Below the pieces are notes generated by a model that was given only the letters and a program-made list of their open reading frames with translations, ran no database searches and was not told the DNA's origin. Below, piece by piece: positions 28,589-37,196 of a stretch of 64,000 bases of DNA. Position numbers and translations under genes: made by a program. Source of the DNA: Thiosocius teredinicola (GTDB lineage Bacteria; Pseudomonadota; Gammaproteobacteria; Chromatiales; Chromatiaceae); assembly GCF_002009425.1 (NCBI RefSeq), contig NZ_CP019936.1:3893297-3957296 (forward strand), written 5' to 3'. Within the stretch, counting starts at the first letter, position 1. Every line of letters starts with the position of its first letter.

Positions 28589-28894
28589 ATGCAGACCCTC
28601 GTCGTCAGCGATCAAGCTGAACTTCGCGAGCAGACGGACAGGTTGCTGAGCTACTACCTCGGCGACCTGGAACGCAATGTCGCAACCTTGACGATCAGCG
28701 TAGACAGCGTGCGCGACAGCCTCGACAACGATTTGTACCGATGTCGCGCCGAGGTGCTCTGCACGGATGGTGAAACCATCGTTGTCGACGAGATCCAGGC
28801 CGATCTCACGCTGGTCGTCACCCGGCTTCTCGACCGTACGGTACGCACCGTGCACCGCCGTTCCCATTGGGCGGCACGACAACGTCTGCGTTGA
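28589..28894 (+). CDS. HPF/RaiA-like ribosome-associated protein
   Basis: 101 residues. The beta-alpha-beta-beta-beta-alpha outline (LERNVATLTISVDSVRDSLDNDLYRCRAEVLCTDGETIVVDEIQADLTLVVTRLLDRTVRTVHRR) resembles short hibernation-promoting factor-like proteins, with a basic C-terminal helix. Such proteins bind the 30S decoding centre and protect idle ribosomes. Similarity is moderate and based on pattern only. It is 17 bp downstream of the baeRF gene without its own strong ribosome binding site, so the two are probably co-translated. Confidence 0.6.
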   Translation: MQTLVVSDQAELREQTDRLLSYYLGDLERNVATLTISVDSVRDSLDNDLYRCRAEVLCTDGETIVVDEIQADLTLVVTRLLDRTVRTVHRRSHWAARQRLR

Positions 28895-29227
28895 TTCCCT
28901 TTGCGTAAGCGGTAGCGTCACAGGTTGAGCGATCACGCCTGTCATTCGCGACGCCGCCCTGCGCCTACACCGCACCAATCGATCCCGCTTTGTGCGATTC
29001 GCCTCCCAGGCCTTCAACACTCTCTGAATGAATTCTCACCTGTCGCCATCCGGAAACAGGTGTGCAGCATCGTATTCAACGCCTGACAAGCGTAGCGACT
29101 TGCGAGTCGCCGGCGATGCTTCGAAAAAACCGAGCATTGCGTCTTCTTTATTCGAATTTTGTTTTGCCGATGGCACCCCGACAATCTGTTGCTAACGACG
29201 CAACGAACGCATCACCCGGAGGGAACG
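28895..29227. other. 333-bp intergenic region upstream of the antiporter operon
   Basis: No convincing gene is present. It holds the conserved element at 29119-29163, about 65 bp before a small leader reading frame. The rest shows no repeat or RNA structure that I can support. Confidence 0.5.
29119..29163 (+). promoter_or_regulatory. Candidate regulatory element shared with the baeRF-HPF pair (copy B)
   Basis: Begins CTTCGAAAAAACCGA, identical to copy A at 27369 for 15 bp, then CATTGCGTC and TTATTCGAAT. It carries the T-N11-A dyad TCGAAAAAACCGA and a second palindrome ATTCGAAT. Distance to the first start codon of the operon leader (29228) is similar to that of copy A to its gene. NhaR, encoded at the end of the operon, is the obvious candidate ligand (inference). 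Confidence 0.5.
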
Positions 29228-29350
29228 ATGTTCAACCCTAAAGAAGCACTGGCGCTATCGACAGCATTCAGCCCTAACAATCATCGGCTTTTAAGCCACA
29301 GCACGCGTTGCGTTTATCTACGCAATGTGCGTTGCCGTCGTGCGCACTGA
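29228..29350 (+). CDS. Possible 40-residue leader peptide of the antiporter operon
   Basis: ATG 29228 has an excellent ribosome binding site (GGAGGG 4 nt upstream), better than that of the antiporter gene behind it. It encodes MFNPKEALALSTAFSPNNHR... to TGA 29350, overlapping the start region of the MrpE gene (29325) in another frame. It ends in a basic Cys-containing tail. It may couple translation to mrpE or attenuate it; no known family. Confidence 0.4.
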   Translation: MFNPKEALALSTAFSPNNHRLLSHSTRCVYLRNVRCRRAH

Positions 29351-29834
29351 ATCTGCCAACAGCTACGTAAGCCCGATGCTGTTGTTGCTGGCACTGGCGA
29401 TTGGCTGGGGAGTGCTGACCGACGACATGATGGCATCCTGGTTGATCGGCATACCCACCGTACTGGCAGCATATTGGGCCGCAAGACGTCTCGGCTCCGA
29501 CGGACCGACCACTTTGGTGTGGTCCAGGCTACCGCGTTTTGCGTTCTTCTTTGCCTGGGAATCGATGCGTGGCGGTATCGACGTCGCACGTCGCGTGCTG
29601 CTGCCGCAACTACGCGTAGCGCCCGGCTTCACGCATTACCGTATTCGGCTGCAACAACCGGCCGCGCGCCTGTTGTTCGCCAATAGCGTCAGCCTGTTGC
29701 CGGGCACGCTTGCGGTCGACATGGTCGGCGACCGGTTGGACATACACGCGCTCGACACAAACCAGGGTTGTGACGACGAGTTGCGGCACCTGGAGTCGGC
29801 GGTTGCCCGCCTGTTCGACGAGGAGCAGCCGTGA
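29325..29834 (+). CDS. mnhE: Mrp-type Na+/H+ antiporter subunit E
   Basis: 169 residues with two membrane segments near the N-terminus followed by the MrpE cytoplasmic domain (RVAPGFTHYRIRLQQPAARLLFANSVSLLPGTLAVDMVGDRLDIHALD). The start is uncertain: ATG 29325 is used, ATG 29376 is possible. Neither has a strong ribosome binding site, consistent with coupling to the leader frame. MrpE is an accessory subunit of the multisubunit cation/proton antiporter. Its stop overlaps mnhF (GTGA). Confidence 0.88.
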   Translation: MCVAVVRTESANSYVSPMLLLLALAIGWGVLTDDMMASWLIGIPTVLAAYWAARRLGSDGPTTLVWSRLPRFAFFFAWESMRGGIDVARRVLLPQLRVAPGFTHYRIRLQQPAARLLFANSVSLLPGTLAVDMVGDRLDIHALDTNQGCDDELRHLESAVARLFDEEQP

Positions 29835-30115
29835 GCGAGCTATTGCCGACCGTCACCCACGACATGCTGTTGCTCGGCTGCCTGCTGGTGCTGGTAGCGA
29901 GTGTGCTGCTCGGCCTGCTGCGCGCTATGCGCGGGCCGAGTGTCGAAGACCGCCTGATGTCGGTGCTGTTGCTGGGCACCGGCGGGGTTGCCACGATGCT
30001 GCTGCTTGGGCAATTGCTGGCAAACCGTGCGTTATATGACGTCGCCCTTGTGTTCGCCCTGCTTGCCGCAGTACTCGCCGCAGCAATGACACGCCGCGAG
30101 GTAAAACATGATTGA
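29831..30115 (+). CDS. mnhF: Mrp-type antiporter subunit F
   Basis: 94 residues from GTG 29831, three membrane segments. LLRAMRGPSVEDRLMSVLLLGTGGVATMLLLGQ and ALYDVALVFALLAAVLAAAM are the MrpF signature. It overlaps both neighbours by 4-8 bp. Confidence 0.92.
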   Translation: MSELLPTVTHDMLLLGCLLVLVASVLLGLLRAMRGPSVEDRLMSVLLLGTGGVATMLLLGQLLANRALYDVALVFALLAAVLAAAMTRREVKHD

Positions 30116-30392
30116 TGCCGTCGCGATCGCGCTGATCATGCTGGGGCTCGTGTTCTTCATCGCCGGCAGCGTCGGCTTGCTGCGGCTGCCTGATCTGCAT
30201 TCGCGTCTGCATGCACTCACCAAGGCCGACAACCTAGGTCTCGGCCTGCTCGTCGCCGGCGTGGCGCTGCTCGAACGCAGCGTGGTGGAGGCCTTGCAGT
30301 TGCTGTTGGTCTGGTTGCTGGTACTGGCGGCCAGTGCGGCATCGGCGCACCTGATCGCACAGCACGCGCGGCCACGCGGGGAAAGCGAATGA
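30108..30392 (+). CDS. mnhG: Mrp-type antiporter subunit G
   Basis: 94 residues, three membrane segments. FFIAGSVGLLRLPDLHSRLHALTKADNLGLGLL is the conserved MrpG block. It overlaps mnhF by 8 bp and the next gene by 4 bp, so the operon is translated as a chain. Confidence 0.92.
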   Translation: MIDAVAIALIMLGLVFFIAGSVGLLRLPDLHSRLHALTKADNLGLGLLVAGVALLERSVVEALQLLLVWLLVLAASAASAHLIAQHARPRGESE

Positions 30393-31357
30393 ACACGCTG
30401 TGGCTACTGGTCGATCTAACCCTCGCCAGCCTGCTGCTCGGCCTCGCCGCGGCAGCAACGCTGACCCGCGACCTCAAACGCGGCGTGGTGCTGTTTATTG
30501 CCTTCGGCCTGCTGCTGGCCGTGGTATGGGCACGCCTGCGGGCGCCCGATCTGGCATTGGCCGAGGCCGCGATTGGTGCCGGCGTGGCCGGCGCGCTGCT
30601 GCTGGCGGCGCTGCGCAACGAGGTTGCCATCGAGCAGCCGCGACCGTCGCCGGTAGCTGTGCCGCCACGCGCGCTGGATATGCTGATCCTGGTATTGGGC
30701 GCGACCATGGCATGGGCGCTACTTGAATCCTTCCGCGCTGCCGACCCGGCACGTCTCGCATCCCAGGCCTATGCAGCTTTGGATACCAGCGGTGTCAGCA
30801 ACCCGGTTACCGCTGTACTGCTCAACTACCGCGCCTACGATACCTTGCTCGAGCTGGCGGTGATCCTTGCCGCGGTGCTCGGCGTGTTGTCGCTGGCACC
30901 GGCACAAGCCGCATTCCGCCCCGCCGGCCCCGTGTTGTCCAGCCTGGTCCGCTGGCTGGTACCGCTGCTTATCGTTACCTCGGGCTACCTGTTGTGGGTC
31001 GGCGGGCATGCGCCCGGCGGCGCGTTTCAGGCCGGCGCCACACTCGCCGCAGCGGCAGTGTTGCTGCGCCTTGGCGGCATGTCGCGCGCCGGTCTGCCGG
31101 GCAACGCGATGTTGCGTGGCGTACTCGGCCTTGGCATTGCGGTGTTCTGCGCAGTCGGCCTGCTGGTCGTATTGGCCGGCCATAACGTGTTGCAGTATCC
31201 GCCGGCCTGGGCGGGTGGCTTGATCCTGCTCATCGAAACCGCGGCCACCTTGTCGATCGCCGCGGCGCTCGCCCTCGCCTATCTCGGCGGTCGCCCGCAA
31301 GGCTGGGACCAAACCACAGCGCAGATGCCTTCAACCTCGCGCGGGGATACAGCGTGA
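30389..31357 (+). CDS. mnhB: Fused DUF4040/MbhD-MbhE-like and MnhB subunit of an Mrp-type antiporter
   Basis: 322 residues. Residues ~1-90 match the DUF4040/MbhD module (LKRGVVLFIAFGLLLAVVWARLRAPDLALAEAAIGAGVAGALLLAAL), ~95-180 an MbhE-like linker with ALDTSGVSNPVTAVLLNYRAYDTLLELAVILAAVLGV, and ~185-310 the MnhB domain (YLLWVGGHAPGGAFQAG). In classical Mrp operons the first two modules are the C-terminal end of MrpA; here they are fused to MnhB and no MrpA gene exists. Confidence 0.85.
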   Translation: MNTLWLLVDLTLASLLLGLAAAATLTRDLKRGVVLFIAFGLLLAVVWARLRAPDLALAEAAIGAGVAGALLLAALRNEVAIEQPRPSPVAVPPRALDMLILVLGATMAWALLESFRAADPARLASQAYAALDTSGVSNPVTAVLLNYRAYDTLLELAVILAAVLGVLSLAPAQAAFRPAGPVLSSLVRWLVPLLIVTSGYLLWVGGHAPGGAFQAGATLAAAAVLLRLGGMSRAGLPGNAMLRGVLGLGIAVFCAVGLLVVLAGHNVLQYPPAWAGGLILLIETAATLSIAAALALAYLGGRPQGWDQTTAQMPSTSRGDTA

Positions 31358-31641
31358 TCTCGACCGAGCTCATCTTTGCATTGACCGGTGTCGGCCTGTT
31401 CGCCTTGGGGCTGCGCGGCACGCTGCTGCACACCACCTTGCTGGCGCGCATCCTGGCACTCAACGTCTGCGGCGCCGGCGTGTTCCTGATGTTCGTCGCG
31501 ACCGCTTACCAGGGACGCAACGAACCGACCGACCCGGTGCCGCATGCCCTGGTATTGACCGGCATCGTCGTCGCGATCAGCGCAACCGCCCTGGCACTCG
31601 CGCTGGCGCGTCGCCTGCGAGAGAGCAACGACGATGAATGA
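31354..31641 (+). CDS. mnhC: Mrp-type antiporter subunit C (NuoK-like)
   Basis: 95 residues from GTG 31354, three membrane segments. ILALNVCGAGVFLMFVATAY and DPVPHALVLTGIVVAISATALALAL are the MrpC/NuoK signature. It overlaps both neighbours. Confidence 0.92.
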   Translation: MISTELIFALTGVGLFALGLRGTLLHTTLLARILALNVCGAGVFLMFVATAYQGRNEPTDPVPHALVLTGIVVAISATALALALARRLRESNDDE

Positions 31642-33094
31642 CGTGCTCTTGATCATGCCGGTAGCCCTGCCCCTGCTCGGCAGCATCATCGCGCTGGCCC
31701 TTCCGCGACGCGCCGAACACATCGGCCTGTTGGCCACGGCAGGCGGCGTGGTGGCGACCCTGGCGATCGGATGGCAGGTGCTGCATGGCGGGCAACTGCA
31801 GCTCGCGCTCGGCGGCTGGCAGCCGGGGCTCGGCATCGCGCTGCGCGCAGATGCGCTGTCGACCCTGCTGCTGATCATGAGCGCCTTGGTGATGTTGGCC
31901 GCCAGTCTGTATGCAACTTCATACTTCGCCGAACCGCAGATCAAGACGCACTTCTGGCCGCTGTGGTTGCTGATGGGTGCGGCTGTCCAGGCGCTGTTGC
32001 TGTCCGGCGATGTATTCAACCTGTACGTCACCCTCGAACTGCTCGGCTTGAGCGCCGTGGCGCTGGCATCGCTCGGCGGCAAGCGTGCAGCGGTCGAGGC
32101 CGCATTGCGTTACCTCACGGTCGGCCTGCTCGGCTCGATGTCTTATCTGGCCGGCGTTGCATTGCTGTACGCCGCCTATGGAACACTCGATATTCCGACA
32201 CTGGCGACGCGTCTCGACCAGCAGCCGGCCGCCTGGGTTGCTCTGTCTTTGATGACGGCCGGCGTGCTGGTCAAGGCCGCCCTGTTCCCGTTGCACTTCT
32301 GGCTGCCGGCAGCGCACGCCAATGCGCCGGCACCGGTTAGCGCGGCGTTGTCTGCGCTGGTGGTCAAGGTCGCGGTATACCTGATCGTACGCCTGTGGCT
32401 TGACCTGTTCGCGCCGGTACTCACACCGGCGCACGCCGGCGTGCTTGGCGTACTCGGTGCCATTGCCGTGGTTTGGGGTTCTTGGCTAGCGCTGCGTGCG
32501 ACCCGTCTGAAACTGATGGCCGCGTATTCAACGGTCGCCCAACTCGGTTACCTGTTCGTTTTCCTCCCGCTGCTTTTGGCGACGCCGGCTGGGCTACAAC
32601 GCGACATCGTGTTCGGCGCGCTGGTCGTGCTCGCGCTGACCCACGGCTTCGCCAAGAGCGCGTTTTTCCTCGCCGCCGGTATCATCCAGCAACGCGCCGG
32701 ACACGACAGGATCACCGACCTGGGCGGTACCGCACGCGCCCTGCCGGTGACCACCTTCGTGTTGGCGCTGGCCGGTGTCGCGTTGATCGGCCTGCCGCCG
32801 AGCGGCACGTTTCTGGCCAAGTGGCAGTTGCTGGCGGCCGCGGTGAGCAGCGGCCAATGGCTCTGGATTCCGGTGGTCGGCGTCGGCAGTCTGCTCGCGG
32901 CCGCCTATGTGTTTCGCGTACTCGGCCATGCCTTCGGACCCGGCGAGCGCCTCGGTCCGACCTTGCGATGGGGACGCCAGGAAGTACCGGCCCTGCTGCT
33001 CGCGCTGGTCTCCACGCTGGGATTGGGATTGGCCGGCAACGGCGTGTGGACCTTCCTCGGTCGTACCGGGCCAATGGTCTGGGGTGCGACATGA
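31634..33094 (+). CDS. mnhD: MrpD/NuoN-like proton-translocating subunit (first of three)
   Basis: 486 residues, ~14 membrane segments. The antiporter-like core is intact: the Glu in LYVTLELLGLSAVALASLG, the Lys in LVKAALFPLHFWLPAAHANAPAPVSAALSALVVKVAVYLIVR and the late Lys of TLALTHGFAKSAFFLAAG. It is homologous to MrpD and complex I NuoLMN and carries a proton half-channel. It is followed with 4-bp overlap by a second homologue. Confidence 0.92.
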   Translation: MNDVLLIMPVALPLLGSIIALALPRRAEHIGLLATAGGVVATLAIGWQVLHGGQLQLALGGWQPGLGIALRADALSTLLLIMSALVMLAASLYATSYFAEPQIKTHFWPLWLLMGAAVQALLLSGDVFNLYVTLELLGLSAVALASLGGKRAAVEAALRYLTVGLLGSMSYLAGVALLYAAYGTLDIPTLATRLDQQPAAWVALSLMTAGVLVKAALFPLHFWLPAAHANAPAPVSAALSALVVKVAVYLIVRLWLDLFAPVLTPAHAGVLGVLGAIAVVWGSWLALRATRLKLMAAYSTVAQLGYLFVFLPLLLATPAGLQRDIVFGALVVLALTHGFAKSAFFLAAGIIQQRAGHDRITDLGGTARALPVTTFVLALAGVALIGLPPSGTFLAKWQLLAAAVSSGQWLWIPVVGVGSLLAAAYVFRVLGHAFGPGERLGPTLRWGRQEVPALLLALVSTLGLGLAGNGVWTFLGRTGPMVWGAT

Positions 33095-34590
33095 ACGCAT
33101 CCAACAGTCTGTTGCTGCTGATCCTTGCCAGTTCATTGTTGCCCGGCCTGGTGATCTTTCTGCTGCATGAACAAAGCCATCGACTGCGTACCGCGTTGAA
33201 CCTGTTCGGCGCCGTGCTCAAACTGGTGCTGGTCACGGTGCTGATCTGGGGCGTGTTCCACGAGCGGGTTTTCGAGACGCGCTGGACGCTGATGCCCGGG
33301 CTCGATCTGGTGCTGCACGCCGATGCCCTGTCGGTGTTGTTCGTCTCGCTATCGACGCTGCTGTGGCTGGTGACGACCATCTACGCGATCGGCTACCTGG
33401 AGGACTCACCGCACCGCAGCCGTTTCTTCGGCTTTTTCAGCCTGTGTGTGACGGCAACGGTCGGCCTTGCCCTGGCCGGCAACCTGTTCACCTTCGTGAT
33501 CTTCTACGAACTGCTGACACTCGCGACCTATCCGCTGGTCGCCCACAAGGGCACGCCGCAGGCGGTGCGCGGTGCACGCATCTATCTTGCGTACACACTG
33601 GGTGGCGGCGTGTTGTTGCTGATCGGTGCGGTATGGCTGCGCACGTTGGCCGGCCCGCTGGAGTTCGTGCAGGGCGGCATCCTTTCCGAGTTGCCACAGC
33701 TCGACCCGTGGGCGCTGCGCAGCATCTTCATCCTGCTGATCATCGGCCTCGGCGTCAAAGCCGCACTGGTACCACTGCATGGCTGGCTGCCGCAGGCGAT
33801 GGTGGCGCCGGCACCGGTGAGCGCCTTGCTGCATGCTGTCGCCGTCGTCAAGGCTGGCGCCTTCGGCATCGTACGCGTGGTATACGACGTGTTCGGCATC
33901 GAGTTCACCGCATCGCTCGGTCTGCTGCCGCTGCTCGGTGGGCTGGCGGCGATCACGATCGTGTACGGCTCAATGAAGGCACTGACCCAGGATCATCTGA
34001 AGAAGCGCCTCGCCTACTCGACGGTCAGCCAGGTGTCATACATCGCGCTCGGCGCCGCTATCCTCGGACCGCTGGCAACCATCGGCGGCGTCGTCCACCT
34101 GGTTCACCAGGGCATCATGAAGATCACGCTATTCTTTGCCGCCGGTAACTACGCCGAGACACTCGGTATTCACCGGGTCAGCCAGATGAACGGCGTAGGC
34201 AAACGCATGCCGGGCACCACGCTGGCCTTCACGATCGGCGCCCTCGGCATGATCGGCATACCGCCGGTGGCCGGCTTCGTCAGCAAGTGGTATCTCGGCC
34301 AGGGTGCGGTCGAGGCCGGTGTCGCGGCCTGGGTGCTGCCGGTACTGATCGCCAGCAGCCTGCTCAACGCCGCCTATTTTCTACCGATCCTATACCGCGC
34401 CTGGTTCCGACCGGCGCCGGCGGCATGGCCTGAAGAACACCCGCATAAGGGTCGTTGGGAGATGCCGGCGGCCCTGCTGTGGCCACCGCTGGTAACTGCC
34501 GGTTTGGCGCTGGCTGCCGGTCTGTTCGCCGCCGCGCCATACAGCCCGCTCACCTGGGCCGAGTTGATCGCTGCGCGGGAGTATCGTTGA
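33091..34590 (+). CDS. MrpD/NuoM-like proton-translocating subunit (second of three)
   Basis: 499 residues from ATG 33091, overlapping the previous stop; the frame extends upstream only as a shadow. The key charged helix residues are present (FYELLTLATYPLVAH, GLGVKAALVPLHGWLPQAMVAPAPVSALLHAVAVVKAGAFGIVR, HQGIMKITLFFAAG). The pattern is closest to NuoM/MrpD. It is part of the same translationally coupled operon. Confidence 0.9.
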   Translation: MNASNSLLLLILASSLLPGLVIFLLHEQSHRLRTALNLFGAVLKLVLVTVLIWGVFHERVFETRWTLMPGLDLVLHADALSVLFVSLSTLLWLVTTIYAIGYLEDSPHRSRFFGFFSLCVTATVGLALAGNLFTFVIFYELLTLATYPLVAHKGTPQAVRGARIYLAYTLGGGVLLLIGAVWLRTLAGPLEFVQGGILSELPQLDPWALRSIFILLIIGLGVKAALVPLHGWLPQAMVAPAPVSALLHAVAVVKAGAFGIVRVVYDVFGIEFTASLGLLPLLGGLAAITIVYGSMKALTQDHLKKRLAYSTVSQVSYIALGAAILGPLATIGGVVHLVHQGIMKITLFFAAGNYAETLGIHRVSQMNGVGKRMPGTTLAFTIGALGMIGIPPVAGFVSKWYLGQGAVEAGVAAWVLPVLIASSLLNAAYFLPILYRAWFRPAPAAWPEEHPHKGRWEMPAALLWPPLVTAGLALAAGLFAAAPYSPLTWAELIAAREYR

Positions 34591-36206
34591 TGGACGCTGC
34601 CTGGTTGATCGCGATTGCAGGCTGGCCGTGGCTGGCGGCGGTATTGAGCACGATACGGCCGAACCACTGGTGGCTGCCGCTGGGCACCCTGCCGGCGTTG
34701 GCGGCACCATTGGTGGTCGAGACCGGCAGCACCCTGCACCTCGATTGGCTGTTGCTAGGCACCTATCTCGGCTATGACGCGACCACGTCGCTACTGCTGC
34801 CGTTCAGTGCGTTTATCTGGTTCACCGCCGGCGTGTACGCCGCCACGACAAAGTTCGCCGCGCGTTCTTACCGTCAGTTCGGTGTGTGCTTCCTGGTTGC
34901 CATGGCAGGCAACTTCCTGCTGCTGCTCGCCGCCGACATGGTGAGCTTCTACCTCGGCTTCGCGGTCATGGGTATTGCCGCCTACGGCATGTTGATCGCA
35001 CCACGCAGCCAACGTGCTCGGCATGCAGGTCGCGTCTATCTCGTGTTTACCCTGGTTGGCGAACTGGCGCTGTTCGCGGCGCTGGTCATCGTCGCCACGA
35101 GCCTGGGCTCGACCCTGTTCGCCGACCTGCATGGACATGCGCTGCCTGCAACCGCGGTCGGCCTGTTGTTGCTGGGCTTTGGCATCAAGCTCGGCCTACC
35201 CGGCCTTCACCTGTGGCTGCCGGGTGCCTATCGGTTCGCGCCGGTGGTCGCCGTCGCGGTGCTCAGCGGTCCGATGATGAAGGCGGGCCTGCTCGGCTGG
35301 CTGCGCTTTCTACCACCGGGTTCGGTCGACCCGGCTTGGGGCGACGCGTTGTTGATCATCGGCAGCGTCGGCGTCGTCTTCGGCAGCCTGCTCGGGCTTG
35401 CGCAACGCGAACCGCGCGCACTGCTCGCCTATTCCAGCATCGCCAAGATGGGACTGATGACGGCCTTGTTCGGCGCGGCGCTGGCCGGGCTGGTACCGGC
35501 TACCGCGTTGCTCACCGCCATCGTGTTGTTTGCCGTGCACCACCTGCTGGTCAAACCGGCGTTGTTCCTCGGTGTGGATCTGCGCCGGCACGGGCGCGCG
35601 CCGCCCTGGGTCGTGCTTGGCGGCACCGGCCTGTTGGCCCTGGCGTTGCTCGGTGCACCGCTGAGCGGTGGCGCAGCGGCCAAGCAAGCGCTGACAGCCG
35701 CCGCTCTGAACAACCAACTCGGCGTGTTGCTCATCGGTGCGGCATTGGGCACTGCCCTGTTGATGCTGCGCCTGATGTGGCTGCTGCATACACAGCCCAC
35801 CGCGCACGACCAGCGCAGCACGGCCGCACCTGCCGCCTGGCTGACCCTGGTCGCCATGGCCCTGTGGGCGCCTTGGCTGCCGTGGCAGATCACACCAAAA
35901 CTGTCGGAGATGCTGCCCCTGCTGGCCGCGCTGGTGATTGCGGTGTTGGCCGCCGGCATCGTCCGCAGCCTCAATCTGGCTTCGCCGTACATCGCACCGG
36001 GCGACATGTTGCCGGGTGCGGTGCGTACCGCACAGTTGTTCGTTACCCGACTACGCACCCTGCTTCGACCGGTCGCGTTCCCCGAATTTTCGCTACCGGC
36101 GCCACGTGCCACGCCGGCCAACGAGGGCAACAGCCTGTTCGTCGCCGGTCTGCGCTGGCTCGCCGTGTTCGTGGTCTTGTTGATCGCCGGCGCAGCATCC
36201 GGGTGA
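34590..36206 (+). CDS. Third antiporter-like (NuoL/M/N family) subunit
   Basis: 538 residues from ATG 34590 (overlaps the previous stop, TGATG). It has ~14 membrane segments, LGLPGLHLWLPGAYRFAPVVAVAVLSGPMMKAGLLGWLRFLP and VHHLLVKPALFLGVDLRR. It is more divergent: the usual acidic residue in the fifth helix is replaced by a neutral run (MVSFYLGFAVMGIAAYGML), so proton pumping by this subunit is uncertain. A third antiporter homologue without MrpA is unusual. Confidence 0.85.
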   Translation: MDAAWLIAIAGWPWLAAVLSTIRPNHWWLPLGTLPALAAPLVVETGSTLHLDWLLLGTYLGYDATTSLLLPFSAFIWFTAGVYAATTKFAARSYRQFGVCFLVAMAGNFLLLLAADMVSFYLGFAVMGIAAYGMLIAPRSQRARHAGRVYLVFTLVGELALFAALVIVATSLGSTLFADLHGHALPATAVGLLLLGFGIKLGLPGLHLWLPGAYRFAPVVAVAVLSGPMMKAGLLGWLRFLPPGSVDPAWGDALLIIGSVGVVFGSLLGLAQREPRALLAYSSIAKMGLMTALFGAALAGLVPATALLTAIVLFAVHHLLVKPALFLGVDLRRHGRAPPWVVLGGTGLLALALLGAPLSGGAAAKQALTAAALNNQLGVLLIGAALGTALLMLRLMWLLHTQPTAHDQRSTAAPAAWLTLVAMALWAPWLPWQITPKLSEMLPLLAALVIAVLAAGIVRSLNLASPYIAPGDMLPGAVRTAQLFVTRLRTLLRPVAFPEFSLPAPRATPANEGNSLFVAGLRWLAVFVVLLIAGAASG

Positions 36207-36223
36207 TTCCAAAGGAGGACATC

Positions 36224-37153
36224 ATGCATCGCTTCAAGAACATCGTGTTTTTCGCCGCGGGTGAAACACAACCCTCGCCCGCATTGCGGCGCGCAGTCGC
36301 CCTGGCCGAGAGCAACGACGCACGCCTGACCATCATCGACGTATTGCCGTCGATCGAAACCCCTGCACAGGTGCGCGAGCATCTGGACGTCGAACTCGAC
36401 GAAGTGTTGCGCGACCGCCGCCAAGCCGCCCTCGACCAACTGGCCGAACCGTTCCGGCGCGACGACACGCTGCTGTATACCGAGGTACTGACCGGCAACC
36501 CCTTCGTCGAAGCCATACGCGCGGTCATACGTCGTGATTACGACCTGTTGATCAAGACCGCGCAGGGCGATCTGGACGTCGGCGACCACCTGTTCGGCAG
36601 TATCGACATGCACCTGTTGCGCAAGTGTCCCTGCCCGGTATGGATAGACCATCCGCAAGCTGCATCACCCTACCGCCATGTGCTCGCCGCAGTCGATCCG
36701 CGGGCACAGGCCTGTGACGGCTGCGCCAAACAGGTGATGGACCTGGCGCACAGCCTGGCGGTACGCGAATCGGCCGAGCTGGCGATCGTGCATGCCTGGC
36801 GTCTCGACGGTGAGTCGATCTTGAGGAACGGGCGCTTCCGACTGCCGCAGGTTGAACTCGACAACCTGTTGGAAACCACGCAACAGCAGCACGACGACGC
36901 GCTGACCGGGTTGTTGCAGCATTATCAGCTCGCGTCCGGCGATCCTTGCATCCATCTGGTGAAAGGCGCGGCTGCACCGGCCATATTGGATGTCGCAACA
37001 CAGATCGATGCGGACGTGATCGTCATGGGCACGGTCGGGCGCACGGGTATCCCCGGACTTTTCATAGGAAACACCGCCGAGGAGGTGCTACAAAAGACTC
37101 ATGCGTCGGTGCTTGCAGTGAAACCGGCAGGATTCGTATCGCCGGTCGAGTGA
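36224..37153 (+). CDS. Tandem universal stress protein (UspE-like)
   Basis: 309 residues from ATG 36224 with the best ribosome binding site in this region (AAAGGAGG, 5 nt spacing). Two Usp domains are present (1-145 and ~150-309). The second ends in GTVGRTGIPGLFIGNTAEEVL, the G-2x-G-9x-G(N/S)T ATP-binding motif; the first lacks it. Its position 17 bp behind the antiporter operon suggests induction with it, linking ion stress to a general stress protein. Confidence 0.9.
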   Translation: MHRFKNIVFFAAGETQPSPALRRAVALAESNDARLTIIDVLPSIETPAQVREHLDVELDEVLRDRRQAALDQLAEPFRRDDTLLYTEVLTGNPFVEAIRAVIRRDYDLLIKTAQGDLDVGDHLFGSIDMHLLRKCPCPVWIDHPQAASPYRHVLAAVDPRAQACDGCAKQVMDLAHSLAVRESAELAIVHAWRLDGESILRNGRFRLPQVELDNLLETTQQQHDDALTGLLQHYQLASGDPCIHLVKGAAAPAILDVATQIDADVIVMGTVGRTGIPGLFIGNTAEEVLQKTHASVLAVKPAGFVSPVE

Positions 37154-37196
37154 CCGACCGACGATTGGGCGATAAACAACAAGAACACCAGGCAAT

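Noticed and set aside
29325-36206. Reading the operon as a complex I or hydrogenase remnant
   Set aside because: MrpE, MrpF and MrpG subunits are present and no redox (Fe-S, NiFe or NADH-binding) subunit is, which fits an Mrp-type antiporter.
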